DNA of 64,000 nucleotides from Brevundimonas sp. MF30-B (GCF_004683885.1 NZ_CP038440.1:406001-470000); one strand, 5' to 3'; shown: positions 8,870 through 17,428, counted from the first letter of the stretch. Notes: generated from the sequence alone by a model not told the origin. Translations and numbers: made by a program.

Positions 8870-9649
8870 GTGAACACGGGCGACCCACGGCCCATGCCGC
8901 CCGCCGCCCGCAACGCCAGGACACCCCGCGCCGCGCCGGGCTTTCGCTTTCCGCCTGACCGGGATCGGGTGGAGACAATCTTCCGGCGTCTGAGCGGCGT
9001 CATGCCCGAGCCGAAGACCGAGCTGGACTTCACCTCGCCCTTCACCCTGGTCGTCGCCGTCGCCCTGTCGGCCCAGGCGACGGACGTCGGCGTGAACAAG
9101 GCGACCAGCAAGCTGTTCGCCGTCGCGGACACGCCCGCGAAGATGGCGGCGCTGGGGGTCGAGGGGGTGACGCCCTACATCGCCTCGATCGGCCTGTATC
9201 GAAACAAGGCCAAGAACGTCGTCGCCCTGTCGCTCATGATCCTCGATCAGCACGGCGGCGAAGTGCCGTTGAACCGCACGGACCTTCAGGCCCTGCCCGG
9301 CGTCGGACGAAAAACCGCCAGCGTGGTTCTGAACGAACTGGGCGTCGAGCCCGCCATCGCGGTCGACACCCACGTGTATCGCGTCTCGCATCGGCTGGCG
9401 CTGGCCAACGCCAACACCCCCGACAAGGTCGAGGCCCAGCTGCACAAGGTGGTCCCGGCGCAATGGCTGCCCAAGGCGCACCACTGGCTGATCCTGCACG
9501 GCCGCTATGTGTGCACGGCGCGCAAGCCCAACTGCCCCGGCTGCGTCATCTCCGACCTGTGTCCGTCCAGGGCGGGGATCATGGCGGACGCTCAGCCCAG
9601 CCGTTCGCGCACCGCCCGGGCGAAGGCCGCGCCGCCGTCCGGCGCATAG
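8870..9649 (+). CDS. nth: Endonuclease III
   Basis: Bifunctional DNA glycosylase/AP lyase for oxidised pyrimidines. The 259-aa protein shows the helix-hairpin-helix LPGVGRKTASVV (about residues 143-154, with the catalytic Lys) and VDTHVYRV (catalytic Asp). A C-x6-C-x2-C-x5-C iron-sulphur cluster loop lies near residues 215-231. The annotated start is GTG 8870. An ATG at 8894 would remove 8 residues and is a fair alternative. The C-terminal ~20 residues (after the cluster) are encoded in DNA that also codes, on the other strand, for the end of the ATP-grasp gene, a 58-bp convergent overlap. Confidence 0.93.
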   Translation: MNTGDPRPMPPAARNARTPRAAPGFRFPPDRDRVETIFRRLSGVMPEPKTELDFTSPFTLVVAVALSAQATDVGVNKATSKLFAVADTPAKMAALGVEGVTPYIASIGLYRNKAKNVVALSLMILDQHGGEVPLNRTDLQALPGVGRKTASVVLNELGVEPAIAVDTHVYRVSHRLALANANTPDKVEAQLHKVVPAQWLPKAHHWLILHGRYVCTARKPNCPGCVISDLCPSRAGIMADAQPSRSRTARAKAAPPSGA

Positions 9650-10458
9650 GCCAGATAGAAGTCCGGCTCGATCAGTTCGGCCTCCATCAGCACCCAACAC
9701 TCGCCGTCGCGCGTCATGTCGATGCGGGCGTAGAGCAGCGGCTCGTCGATGGCGGACAGCACCCGCTCGGCCAGGACCAGGGCCTCGGCCGGGGGCTGGA
9801 TCGGCTCGTACAGGCCGCCGAACTGAACCTGGATGCGGAAGTCCCCGTTCACCGGGCGCTTGCGCACCGCATGGCTGAAGCGCCCGCCGAAGAACAGCAG
9901 CGAGGTTTCGCCCTCGGTCTCGATGGCCGGCAGATAGGGCTGGATCATCGCCCGCCCGGCAGGCGGATCGCTCAGCGCCTCGCCCGGCGCCAGGCGCAGC
10001 GTGCGCCAGGCGCCGCCCGACACGGTCGGCTTGACCACCAGCTGGGACGCGCCCGTTTCGGCGAAGGCCGCGGCCATGACGGCGTCGTCGACCGCCGCGC
10101 TCCAGATCGTCGCCGGGATCGGCACGCCCTTGTCCGCAAGCCGGGCCAGATAGACCTTGTCGGAATTCCAGCTCAGGACCGAGGCGGGATTGGCCAGCGG
10201 CAGGCCGGCCTTGATCCACGTGCGGCAGGCCGCCATCCAGCGCTCGTGATCGCGGTGATAGCCCCAGGCCATGACCGGCAGGATCAGCGGAAAGTCCGCC
10301 AGCCTGTTCGCGTCCTCCACGTAATCGGTCCAGGGCGTCGGCCGAACCGTCACGCCTTCCTTCGCCAGCGCCTGGCTCAACCGCTCCAGCACCCCCGGCC
10401 ACTGGCCGGCGTACGACGGGTCGGCGGGGTCGGGCGTCAGGACGGCGATCTGGGTCAT
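9592..10458 (-). CDS. ATP-grasp domain protein (RimK/glutathione-synthetase-like)
   Basis: A 288-aa single-chain ATP-grasp ligase-like protein. The N-terminal Rossmann-like half starts IAVLTPDPADPSY. The ATP-grasp elements follow: SWNSDKVYLARLADKGVPIP (lid-preceding helix), LVVKPTVSGGAWRT (the nucleotide-binding Lys and loop), MIQPYLPAIETEGETSLLFF, and the metal-binding DMTRDGECWVLMEAELIEPD near the C-terminus. It is related to the prokaryotic glutathione synthetase/RimK group and is probably a carboxylate-amine ligase of unknown substrate. Its last ~19 codons overlap the nth gene on the opposite strand. Confidence 0.75.
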   Translation of the reverse strand: MTQIAVLTPDPADPSYAGQWPGVLERLSQALAKEGVTVRPTPWTDYVEDANRLADFPLILPVMAWGYHRDHERWMAACRTWIKAGLPLANPASVLSWNSDKVYLARLADKGVPIPATIWSAAVDDAVMAAAFAETGASQLVVKPTVSGGAWRTLRLAPGEALSDPPAGRAMIQPYLPAIETEGETSLLFFGGRFSHAVRKRPVNGDFRIQVQFGGLYEPIQPPAEALVLAERVLSAIDEPLLYARIDMTRDGECWVLMEAELIEPDFYLAYAPDGGAAFARAVRERLG

Positions 10459-10494
10459 GGGCGTGTCTTAGAAGATGAAACGATATCCGAAAAT

Positions 10495-10646
10495 CCTTCT
10501 CCCCGCCGGGGGAGAAGGTGGCTTGCGGAGCAAGACGGATGAGGGGGACGTGTCCTCATCCTGATCGTCGGACGTTGAGCCTCGATCCGCCCGCCCCCTC
10601 ATCCGAGCCGCTCACGCGGCCCACCTTCTCCCCCGAGGGGAGGAGG
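10495..10646. repeat. Palindromic repeat element with two nested hairpins
   Basis: The gap before the PfkB gene holds two arms in inverted orientation. The left arm is 10509-10546 and the right arm is about 10594-10633, each with the core CACCTTCTCCC / GGGAGAAGGTGG plus CCCCTCATCCG / CGGATGAGGGG. Each arm also carries its own hairpin: CCTTCTCCCC-GCCG-GGGGAGAAGG at 10495-10518 and CCTTCTCCCC-CGA-GGGGAGGAGG at 10624-10646. This looks like a dispersed REP/MITE-like element of the kind common between genes in Caulobacterales. Only one copy lies in this window. Confidence 0.7.
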
Positions 10647-10689
10647 GTGAACTGGCGCCTCTCCCGTTTCCTCTGTAAGGGGCGCGGCC

Positions 10690-11709
10690 ATGACCCAGAC
10701 CCCTGCCTCTCCCGTCCGCTTCGACGTCTGCGCCGTCGGCAACGCCATCGTCGACGTGCTGAGCCCGTGCGAGCCCGCCTTCCTGGACGGGCGCGGCCTG
10801 ACGCCGGGCTCGATGCAGCTCGTGGACGAGGCCCAGAGCGCGGACCTCTACGCCGCCATGGCCGCGGGCGTCGAGGCGTCCGGCGGGTCGGCCGGCAACA
10901 CCGTCGCGGGCGTCGGCTCGTTCGGCGGGCGCGCGGCCTATGTCGGCAAGGTCGCGCCCGATCAGCTGGGCGAAGTCTTTAGCCACGACATTCGCGCCGT
11001 CGGCGTGCATTTCGACACGCCGGCGCTGGAGGGCGGAGCGGGAACCGGTCGCTGCCTGATCAACGTCACGCCCGACGGCCAGCGCACCATGTGCACCTTC
11101 CTGGGCGCCGCCAACCAACTGTCGGTCGAGGACATCGACGCGGCGCTGATCGGCGACAGCGCCATCGTCTATCTGGAAGGCTATCTGTTCGACCCGGCGC
11201 CGGCGCGCGCGGCGTTCGAGCAGGCGGCCAAGGCCGCGCACGCGGCAGGCCGCAAGGTGGCGATCACCCTGTCGGACACCTTCGTGGTGGCCCGCTGGCG
11301 CGCCGAGCTGCTGGCCTTCATCGAAGTCTCGGCCGACATCGTCCTGGCCAATGAGGCCGAGCTCGCCGCCCTGTTCGAAACCGAGGACTTCGACGCTGCC
11401 TGCGATCGCCTGGCCGCCATGGCCGAGGTCGCCGCCGTCACGCGCGGCGCGGCAGGGTCTGTGATCATCCGGGGCGAAGAGCGTGTCGCCGTCGCCGCCT
11501 TCCCGGTCGACAAGGTGATCGACACCACCGGCGCCGGCGATCAATACGCCGCCGGCGTGTTGCTGGGACTGGCGCGCGGCCTGAGCCTGGCCGAGGCGGG
11601 CGCCCTGGGCTCGCTGGCGGCCGCGGAAGTCATCGCCCACTGGGGACCGCGCCCGATGACGTCGCTGATCGATTTGGCCAAGACCAAGGGTCTGACGCTC
11701 GGCGCCTGA
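10690..11709 (+). CDS. PfkB family carbohydrate/adenosine kinase
   Basis: A 339-aa sugar or nucleoside kinase of the ribokinase fold. It has the N-terminal GNAIVDVL, the SGGSAGNTVAGVGSFGG glycine-rich region (PfkB signature 1 area), and the C-terminal DTTGAGDQYAAGVL (signature 2) with the catalytic Asp near residue 284. Alphaproteobacterial relatives are usually labelled adenosine kinase, and GRCLINVTPDGQRTM fits that group. The substrate is an inference. A good rho-independent terminator follows 21 bp downstream. Confidence 0.85.
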   Translation: MTQTPASPVRFDVCAVGNAIVDVLSPCEPAFLDGRGLTPGSMQLVDEAQSADLYAAMAAGVEASGGSAGNTVAGVGSFGGRAAYVGKVAPDQLGEVFSHDIRAVGVHFDTPALEGGAGTGRCLINVTPDGQRTMCTFLGAANQLSVEDIDAALIGDSAIVYLEGYLFDPAPARAAFEQAAKAAHAAGRKVAITLSDTFVVARWRAELLAFIEVSADIVLANEAELAALFETEDFDAACDRLAAMAEVAAVTRGAAGSVIIRGEERVAVAAFPVDKVIDTTGAGDQYAAGVLLGLARGLSLAEAGALGSLAAAEVIAHWGPRPMTSLIDLAKTKGLTLGA

Positions 11710-11730
11710 TCCCGCCCTTTGGACATGAAA

Positions 11731-11756
11731 AAGGCCCCGGATCGCTCCGGGGCCTT
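11731..11756 (+). terminator. Rho-independent terminator after PfkB kinase gene
   Basis: An 11-bp perfect GC-rich stem (AAGGCCCCGGA / TCCGGGGCCTT) with a TCGC loop, preceded by an A-run and followed by TTCGTC. It lies between the end of the kinase gene and the convergent DUF1328 gene, so it may serve both directions. Confidence 0.8.
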
Positions 11757-11779
11757 CGTCATATCTGGCTCTCGCCTGT

Positions 11780-11956
11780 CTAGACCCTGGGGCCTCGGCC
11801 TCGCAGTCCGCCCGCCACCAGTGCGATGACGAACAGGATGATGGCGATCACGGCGATGAACTTGGCGATCTCGAACGAGAAGTTCGCGATGCCGCCGAAG
11901 CCTAGAACGGCCGCGACCAGCGCGATGACGAGAAAGATGATGGCCCAACGTAGCAT
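11780..11956 (-). CDS. DUF1328 (YtjA-like) small membrane protein
   Basis: A 58-aa inner-membrane protein beginning MLRWAIIFLVIALVAAVLGFGG, the exact style of the DUF1328/YtjA family, with two hydrophobic helices and a short basic tail (LRGRGPRV). The start at 11956 is set by a GGAGGA Shine-Dalgarno just upstream. The longer upstream frame lacks family similarity. The function is unknown; relatives are often linked to stress responses. Confidence 0.85.
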   Translation of the reverse strand: MLRWAIIFLVIALVAAVLGFGGIANFSFEIAKFIAVIAIILFVIALVAGGLRGRGPRV

Positions 11957-12047
11957 GAGGCGTCCTCCGAGCGGTTGATGTTCGGCGGAGCCCTTCCGCC
12001 AGATCAACCCAACGCTCCCTGCGACATAGCGTTCCCGCAAAGCTTGC

Positions 12048-12446
12048 CTACCAGCGGCGGCGATAGCGCTTCTCGGCACGCTTCTCCGTGATCATCGACG
12101 CGGCGATGGCGGCCAGCGCAGGGTTGCGCAGCAGCAAGAACAGGATGCCCAAGCCGCCTGCGGCGCCCAGCACAGGACGATGGCGGACGATGTGGATGAT
12201 CTTTCCAGCCAGGCCTTCCGGCTCCTCATCATCTTCGTGGTCGTCCTTGCCCTTGCCCAGGAAGACCAAGGCCGTGACGATGCAGATCAGGGCGAAGACG
12301 CCCGTGGTCACGGCGGCGGCACCGAGCGGCGTCATCACCAGGGACAGGGCGTAAAAGACGGTGAAGCCGAGGGCGACCGTGGCCACCAGGGCGCTGGCCG
12401 CCACCACGGCGATGGCGGTCAGCTTTTTGAACAGCCCATCCAACAT
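12048..12446 (-). CDS. Holin-like / DUF3618-type membrane protein, function unknown
   Basis: A 132-aa protein with two N-terminal transmembrane segments (about residues 10-32 and 38-62), a charged linker (GKGKDDHEDDEEPEG), a third hydrophobic stretch and a strongly basic C-terminus (EKRAEKRYRRRW). The two-helix-plus-acidic-linker plan resembles the 'phage holin family' (YqjE/Holin-X) proteins found next to ElaB/YqjD-like genes, and that is the neighbour here: its start overlaps the stop of the DUF883-like gene. No phage genes are nearby, so a lytic role is unlikely. Confidence 0.6.
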   Translation of the reverse strand: MLDGLFKKLTAIAVVAASALVATVALGFTVFYALSLVMTPLGAAAVTTGVFALICIVTALVFLGKGKDDHEDDEEPEGLAGKIIHIVRHRPVLGAAGGLGILFLLLRNPALAAIAASMITEKRAEKRYRRRW

Positions 12447-12790
12447 CAGCGGCGACGACCGCCGAGCAGCAGGCCGATGACGACCCCGACGCCGAGCGCG
12501 ATCGCGGTCGACTGGACCGGGCGCTCCTGCACGCGTTCGGTGACGTAGCGCTGGGCTTCGTCGAAGCGCTCGGCGGCGTCATCGTAATATTCGCGGCTGC
12601 GGACGCGGGCCTGCTCGTAATAGCCGCGGGCGCGCTCGCGGGCTGCGTCGGCCTTGGCGCGAACGGCGCCCTCGGTCTCAGACGCCTTGGCCTTGAGGTT
12701 TTCCTTTTCCTCGCGGACGACGGTCTTCAGATCCTCCTTGAGGGTCTTCAGGTCGTTCTTGACGTCTTCTCGAGCCTTGGTCGTGGCCAT
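12446..12790 (-). CDS. DUF883 (ElaB/YqjD)-like membrane-anchored helical protein
   Basis: A 114-aa protein. Residues 1-85 form a highly charged, heptad-like helix (KNDLKTLKEDLKTVVREEKENLKAKA then repeated AxxRARGYYEQARV segments). A C-terminal anchor (TAIALGVGVVIGLLLGGRRR) ends the chain. This is the ElaB/YqjD/DUF883 layout, which in E. coli tethers inactive ribosomes to the membrane in stationary phase. The ATG at 12790 is preceded by CGGAGCG and is chosen over a longer, arginine-rich extension. It is translated together with the holin-like gene (TGATG overlap). Confidence 0.75.
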   Translation of the reverse strand: MATTKAREDVKNDLKTLKEDLKTVVREEKENLKAKASETEGAVRAKADAARERARGYYEQARVRSREYYDDAAERFDEAQRYVTERVQERPVQSTAIALGVGVVIGLLLGGRRR

Positions 12791-12927
12791 GGTGCGCTCC
12801 GATGCGTGAAAGCTTGGCGTTATGTATAGGGAACCCCGCCTTGCAACGCCACTCGCCCGCCTGGGTTCCCCGCAACGCAGCAATGCCGCGCTGGGAAAGC
12901 CCGGCGCGGCGCATTAGGAATACGCGC

Positions 12928-13584
12928 ATGACCCAATGGCTGTTCCCGCCCGCCCCCACGCCGTCGCTGCCCATCGCCGGCCGCCCCGAGCGGTTTCCGG
13001 TACGCCGCATCCTGTGCGTCGGTCAGAACTACGCCGCCCACGCGCGCGAGATGGGGGCGGACGGCCGCCCGGCGCCCTTCTTCTTCGCCAAGCCCGCCGA
13101 CGCCCTGGTTACGGACGGCGCGAACCCCGCCTTTCCCGGCGAGACCCAGAACCTGCACCACGAGGTCGAGCTGGTCTGCGCCATCGGCGAGGGCGGCGCG
13201 ATCGTCGGCTGGGCCGTCGGCTGCGACCTGACCCGGCGCGACATCCAGGCCGAGGCCAAGTCCAAGGGCCGGCCGTGGGAGGCGGCCAAGGCCTTCGATC
13301 AGTCCGCGCCCTGCGGCGCCCTGACCCTGGGCGACCTGCCCGACCCGGCCGGCCCCATCGCCCTGACAGTCAATGGGGAGACGCGCCAGTCCGGCCGGCT
13401 GGACGACATGATCTGGAGCCCGCAGGAGGTGCTGGTCCAGGCGCGGCGCTTCTGGGACGTTCAAGCCGGGGACCTGATCTTCACCGGCACGCCCGAGGGC
13501 GTCAGCCCGCTTCAGCCCGGCGACCGGGTCGAGGCCCTGGTGGCAGGCCTGTCGCCCCTCAGCTTCCGGATGGGCGCGCAATGA
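12928..13584 (+). CDS. Fumarylacetoacetate/fumarylpyruvate hydrolase family protein
   Basis: A 218-aa FAH-fold hydrolase. Metal ligands are visible in HHEVELVCAIG (Glu-x-Glu), followed by GWAVGCDLTRRDIQ (Asp) and the KAFDQSAPCG and TGTPEGVSPLQPGD motifs. The next gene, overlapping by ATGA, is a zeta-class GST-like isomerase. Together they fit the end of a homogentisate route (maleylacetoacetate isomerase plus fumarylacetoacetate hydrolase) or, given the short FAH form, the gentisate route (maleylpyruvate isomerase plus fumarylpyruvate hydrolase). No ring-cleavage dioxygenase for either is in the window. The start at 12928 skips an unrelated upstream extension. Confidence 0.85.
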   Translation: MTQWLFPPAPTPSLPIAGRPERFPVRRILCVGQNYAAHAREMGADGRPAPFFFAKPADALVTDGANPAFPGETQNLHHEVELVCAIGEGGAIVGWAVGCDLTRRDIQAEAKSKGRPWEAAKAFDQSAPCGALTLGDLPDPAGPIALTVNGETRQSGRLDDMIWSPQEVLVQARRFWDVQAGDLIFTGTPEGVSPLQPGDRVEALVAGLSPLSFRMGAQ

Positions 13585-14213
13585 TCCTGCACGGCTACTG
13601 GCGTTCGGGCACCAGCTATCGAACCCGCATCGCCCTGAATCTGAAGGGGCTGACCTATGAGACGCGGGGCGTCGACCTGCGCCAGGGCGCGCAGAAGACC
13701 GCTGATTTCCTGGCGATGAACCCGCAAGGCCTGGTGCCCGCCCTTCAGGTCGGAGATGCGGTCCTGACGCAGAGCCCCGCCATTCTGGAATGGCTCGAGG
13801 AGGCGCATCCCCAACCGCCGCTGCTGCCGTCCGGCCCGCTGGACCGGGCCCAGGTGCGGGCCATGGCCGCACTGGTGGAATGTGACATCCATCCGCTGAA
13901 CAATCTGCGGGTGCTGAAGGCCCTGCGCGAAAGTTTCGACGCCGACCAGGCCGCCACGGACGCCTGGGCAGGCCGCTGGATCGGAGCGGGCTTCGATGCG
14001 CTGGAAAGTCTGGTTCAGCGCCACGGCGACGGCTGGTGCTGGGGCGATCGACCGACGCTGGCCGACTGCTGCCTGATCCCGCAGATCTATTCCGCCCGGC
14101 GGTTCAACGTGGACATGACGGCCTGGCCCGCCCTGTCCGCCATCGAGAGCCGGGCCGAGGCGCACCCCGCCTTCCAGGCCGGCCACCCGGATCGCCAGCC
14201 GGACGCCGACTGA
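13581..14213 (+). CDS. maiA: Maleylacetoacetate/maleylpyruvate isomerase (zeta-class GST)
   Basis: A 210-aa glutathione-dependent cis-trans isomerase. The N-terminal thioredoxin-like part has the zeta signature YWRSGTSYRTRIALNLKG (SSxSxR-like glutathione site), then NPQGLVPALQ and QSPAILEWLEE. The C-terminal helical domain contains CDIHPLNNLRVL and WCWGDRPTLADCCLIPQ, typical of MaiA. It starts within the stop of the FAH gene (ATGA), so the two are translated together. Confidence 0.88.
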   Translation: MILHGYWRSGTSYRTRIALNLKGLTYETRGVDLRQGAQKTADFLAMNPQGLVPALQVGDAVLTQSPAILEWLEEAHPQPPLLPSGPLDRAQVRAMAALVECDIHPLNNLRVLKALRESFDADQAATDAWAGRWIGAGFDALESLVQRHGDGWCWGDRPTLADCCLIPQIYSARRFNVDMTAWPALSAIESRAEAHPAFQAGHPDRQPDAD

Positions 14214-14287
14214 ACTGCCCACAAATGGTCACGGTTTTCCACCGGACGCTCAATCTCCCTTAAGCATTCGGGGCGCACCGTCGGTGT

Positions 14288-15208
14288 GTGAGATTCGACG
14301 CCTTGCCCTCTCCGGCGGACCGGCTGGCCATCGCTGCGGTGACCGAGCCCGAACGCGCGCCTGACGCCTTCATGACGGCGCCCGTCGGCGCGCGCGAAGA
14401 CGCCATGCGCCATCTGCTGCAGACCGCGGCCGACGCCGGCGTCGGCGTGGTTGCGACTCGCCCCGAAGGCGATGTCGAGCGTCTGCTGGGTCAGGCCTGG
14501 CCCTTCCCCTCGCCCTTCCGCGTCACTGTGCGGACCGTGGCCTTGGCCGACGGCCTGGATCGGATCGAAGCCCGCGCGCGCCGCTCGCTGGAGCGCATGG
14601 GCCTGCCGCGCGGCGAGGCGCTGCTGGTGTCCAACGCCGCCGATCTGGCCGGCGCCGAAGGCCGCGCCCTTTGGGACCGGTTGAAAAGCCTCAAGGACCG
14701 CGGCCTGTTCCGCAAAATCGGCTTCTGCGCGACCCTGGACGACGGCCCCGCCCTGCTGGCGCGTCGGCTGGAGCCGGACCTGGTCCAGATTCCGTGCAAC
14801 CTGCTGGATCAGCGCGCCGCCACCGAAGGCGTTCTGGCCGAGCTGAAGGCCGCCGGGGCCGAAATCCACATCGCCCATGTCTTCGCCCAGGGCGTCCTGT
14901 TCGCCGCTGGCGAAAGCCTGCCGCCCGAACTGGCCGGACACGCCCTGGCCTTGTCGCGCGTCCGGCGTCGCCTGGCGGAATCGCGCCTGGACCCTATGCA
15001 GGCGGCTCTCGCCTTCGCCCTGAACCTGCCCGAGGCCTCGGCCGTGGTGGCCAGCGTCGCCTCGGCGGCCGAGCTGCGCGCCGTGCTCGCAGCGGCCCAC
15101 GCGCCCGCGCCGGCCATCGACTGGTCGGCGCTGGCGCTGGAGACGCCGGCGGCCCGCTCGCTGGGGCAGGCCGCCGACATCCGCTATCGGATCAATAGCG
15201 CAGCCTGA
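14288..15208 (+). CDS. Aldo/keto reductase family protein
   Basis: A 306-aa TIM-barrel protein like aldo/keto reductases: a DAGVGVVATRP strand, SLERMGLPRGEALLVSNAADL, LWDRLKSLKDRGLFRKIGFCA and the late LDPMQAALAFALNLPEASAVVASVAS segment that binds NADP(H) in the family. The usual catalytic Asp-Tyr-Lys-His set is not plain, so it may be a degenerate or non-redox member. The start is GTG 14288. Its last 17 bp overlap the convergent btuB gene. Confidence 0.6.
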   Translation: MRFDALPSPADRLAIAAVTEPERAPDAFMTAPVGAREDAMRHLLQTAADAGVGVVATRPEGDVERLLGQAWPFPSPFRVTVRTVALADGLDRIEARARRSLERMGLPRGEALLVSNAADLAGAEGRALWDRLKSLKDRGLFRKIGFCATLDDGPALLARRLEPDLVQIPCNLLDQRAATEGVLAELKAAGAEIHIAHVFAQGVLFAAGESLPPELAGHALALSRVRRRLAESRLDPMQAALAFALNLPEASAVVASVASAAELRAVLAAAHAPAPAIDWSALALETPAARSLGQAADIRYRINSAA

Positions 15209-17009
15209 TCCCGACGTAGCCCGACCGGCCCGGCTCACCGTAGCCGAGCACCTGCTGATAGTGCTTGTCCGTCAGGTTCTCGATACGCGCCGTCAGATCG
15301 ACATTGGGCGTCAGCGCATAGGCGCCGTTCAGATGGGCGACGACGAAGCGATCGCGCACCCCGCCGGCGTCGTTCTGATCACCCTCGGCCCGCACCGTCA
15401 GGGCGCCCGAAAGACGTTCCCCGCTCCAGCCCAAGATCGCCGAGCCCGAATGCTTGGGCACGCGCAGCAGGCGCGCGCCCGTGGTCCGGTCCTCGGCGTC
15501 GGTCCAGGCATAGGCAAGGGTCAGGTCGAAACCGCCGCCCAGCAGAGCCCTGCCTTCCAGCTCCACCCCATCGGTCCGCGTCTTGGCGATGTTGATGTAG
15601 CGGCCGGCGACATAAGTGATCTGGTCCTGCACGTTCAGGCGATAGAGCGTCGCCCGCGCCTGCAGCCGGCCGTCCGAGGTGCGATAACCGAGCGCCGCCT
15701 CGACGCTGTCGGCGGTCTCTGGGGTCAGGTCCGGCCACGGCAGCGGCGCAAAGCAGAAGTCGCACACCGACTGGCTGATCGACGGCGCTTTGAAACCCGT
15801 CCCATAGGCGCCCGACAGGGTGAAGCCGTAGTCCAGATCATAGGCGGCCGAGATGCGACCGGTAGTCTTTGAGCCGAAGTCTTCGGTGTCGTCCCAGCGC
15901 AGGGCGCCGGTCAAATCCAGGCGCTCCGTGGCGGCGAACCGCCCCACCGCGAACAGGGAGGTGATGCCCAGATCATCCGAGAGGCCGCTCGACAGGGCGC
16001 CCGACGTCTCCTCGCGCTCGGCGCCGAAGGCATAGGCGACGGCGCCCGATTCGCCGTCGGCCTGCCAGCGATAGACCTGCCGGTCGGCGCTGAAGGTCGA
16101 GCCGAAGCCGCCGCTGTAGCTGGTGCGTTCGATGTCCGAAGCCGCGACGCTGAACTGATGGTTCAGACCTCCGGCGGCCAGGCGCAGGCGGGCCAGGCCC
16201 GACCACTGCTCGCTGTCCTGCGTGTCGTCGGTGTCGGCCAGGGCGTAGGTGGGGGCGGGGAAGCCGTCGAGGTCGGCGTGGCTGTCCGACCAGCGCAGCG
16301 AGCCGTCGATCTGGGCGTTCGGCGCCACGGCGTAGCGGCCCTTTACGCCTACAGTGGTGTTCCTGAACCCGTCGCGTTCGGGATTGCCGTCGCGTTCGTC
16401 CGCCGCCGAAATGCCGTCGGTCTCGAAGCGTGAAACGTAAGCGCCGATGGCGTACCGGTCGTTGGCCACGCCGCCGGCCAGGCGGCCGCGCCGGGTGTCG
16501 AAGCTGCCCGCCTCCGCTTCAGCGCGCAGGCCGTCCAGCTCGCGGGCGGTGAAGGCGATCACCCCGCCGATGGCGTCCGAGCCCCACAGCGAGGACTGGG
16601 GTCCGCTGAGGACTTCGATGCGTTCGATGTCTCCCAGTTCGAAGCCGGAGAAGTCGAAGGCGCCGTTGATCTCGGCCGGGTCGTTGACGGGCGCGCCGTC
16701 GACGAGGACCAGGGTCTTCCCGGGCGCCGCGCCGCGCATGCGGACCTGGGCGACGCCGCCGAAGGCGCCCGAGCGCGTCACCGACAGGCCCGGCACGTCG
16801 GCCAGGATGTCGGCGGCGAACACCGCGCCTCGCTGTTCGATGGCGCGGTCGTCGATGACCCGTGCCCCGGGCGTGTCCAGGGCGATCGCCGGCAGGCGCG
16901 TGGCGGTGACGACCACCTCCTGCAGCGTCGTGGGATCGACCTCCTGGGCGAATGCAGGGAAGGCGACGGCGCAGGCGGCCGCCGTGGAAAGCAGGATCGA
17001 GCGTCTCAT
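15192..17009 (-). CDS. btuB: TonB-dependent vitamin B12 receptor BtuB
   Basis: Outer-membrane cobalamin importer, 605 aa. It has a signal peptide (residues 1-21), a TonB-box-like LQEVVVTATRLP, and a plug domain with RGAAPGKTLVLVDGAPVNDPAE and IERIEVLSGPQSSLWGSDAIGGVIAFTAR. A 22-strand-type barrel follows and ends in an aromatic C-terminus (GYVGIRLRY). Plug motifs match BtuB rather than siderophore receptors. The upstream leader contains a cobalamin riboswitch on the same strand, which fixes the function. Confidence 0.92.
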   Translation of the reverse strand: MRRSILLSTAAACAVAFPAFAQEVDPTTLQEVVVTATRLPAIALDTPGARVIDDRAIEQRGAVFAADILADVPGLSVTRSGAFGGVAQVRMRGAAPGKTLVLVDGAPVNDPAEINGAFDFSGFELGDIERIEVLSGPQSSLWGSDAIGGVIAFTARELDGLRAEAEAGSFDTRRGRLAGGVANDRYAIGAYVSRFETDGISAADERDGNPERDGFRNTTVGVKGRYAVAPNAQIDGSLRWSDSHADLDGFPAPTYALADTDDTQDSEQWSGLARLRLAAGGLNHQFSVAASDIERTSYSGGFGSTFSADRQVYRWQADGESGAVAYAFGAEREETSGALSSGLSDDLGITSLFAVGRFAATERLDLTGALRWDDTEDFGSKTTGRISAAYDLDYGFTLSGAYGTGFKAPSISQSVCDFCFAPLPWPDLTPETADSVEAALGYRTSDGRLQARATLYRLNVQDQITYVAGRYINIAKTRTDGVELEGRALLGGGFDLTLAYAWTDAEDRTTGARLLRVPKHSGSAILGWSGERLSGALTVRAEGDQNDAGGVRDRFVVAHLNGAYALTPNVDLTARIENLTDKHYQQVLGYGEPGRSGYVGIRLRY

Positions 17010-17174
17010 GGCTCATGACTCCGTGATCGGCCCGGCGACGGCGCGCGCGAACGGGCTGGCGAATGCGACCGATCCGCCGGGCCTTGCAGGTCCGGACGGC
17101 GCAGAGATCGGGTCGCTTCGACGGAATTCAGTCCCCGCGCCTCTGCCTGGTCCCGGACAGCGACGAGCGACATC

Positions 17175-17357
17175 GGCGGCCAGGTCTCCTGGCTTGCGGG
17201 TCAAAAAGCGCCGGCCTCGCCTTCCCAGACCCCAAGGGATCCAGTGGCGCCGGGATCGCTCCCGGATCGGACGACGGTCTCACCGCCTACAGTTGCGGGC
17301 ACAGCCGCGGTGTCTGACCGCGTTCCCTTAACCGCCTGCCGGGCTTCTCGCAGGCCC
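17175..17357 (-). ncRNA. Cobalamin (AdoCbl) riboswitch
   Basis: On the minus strand upstream of btuB. The B12 box AGCCAGGAGACCTG is the complement of 17181-17194. Upstream, the core CTGTGCCCGCAACTGTA is the complement of about 17288-17304, and GGGAACGCGGT is near 17318-17328. A hairpin (GCCTGC...GCAGGC) lies near 17335-17356. These are the canonical conserved blocks of the class-I cobalamin riboswitch in the right order, about 170 nt before the btuB start. High vitamin B12 should reduce btuB expression. Confidence 0.93.
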
Positions 17358-17428
17358 AAAGCGTGGCCGCAAGTCGCGTCACACGGCGCTTGAGGCGACG
17401 GCCCTGATCCGTCACCTTCCGGCCACGC

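Noticed and set aside
12048..12446. Phage lysis holin
   Set aside because: No other phage genes are near, and the partner is a DUF883/ElaB-like gene, which points to a cellular membrane protein.
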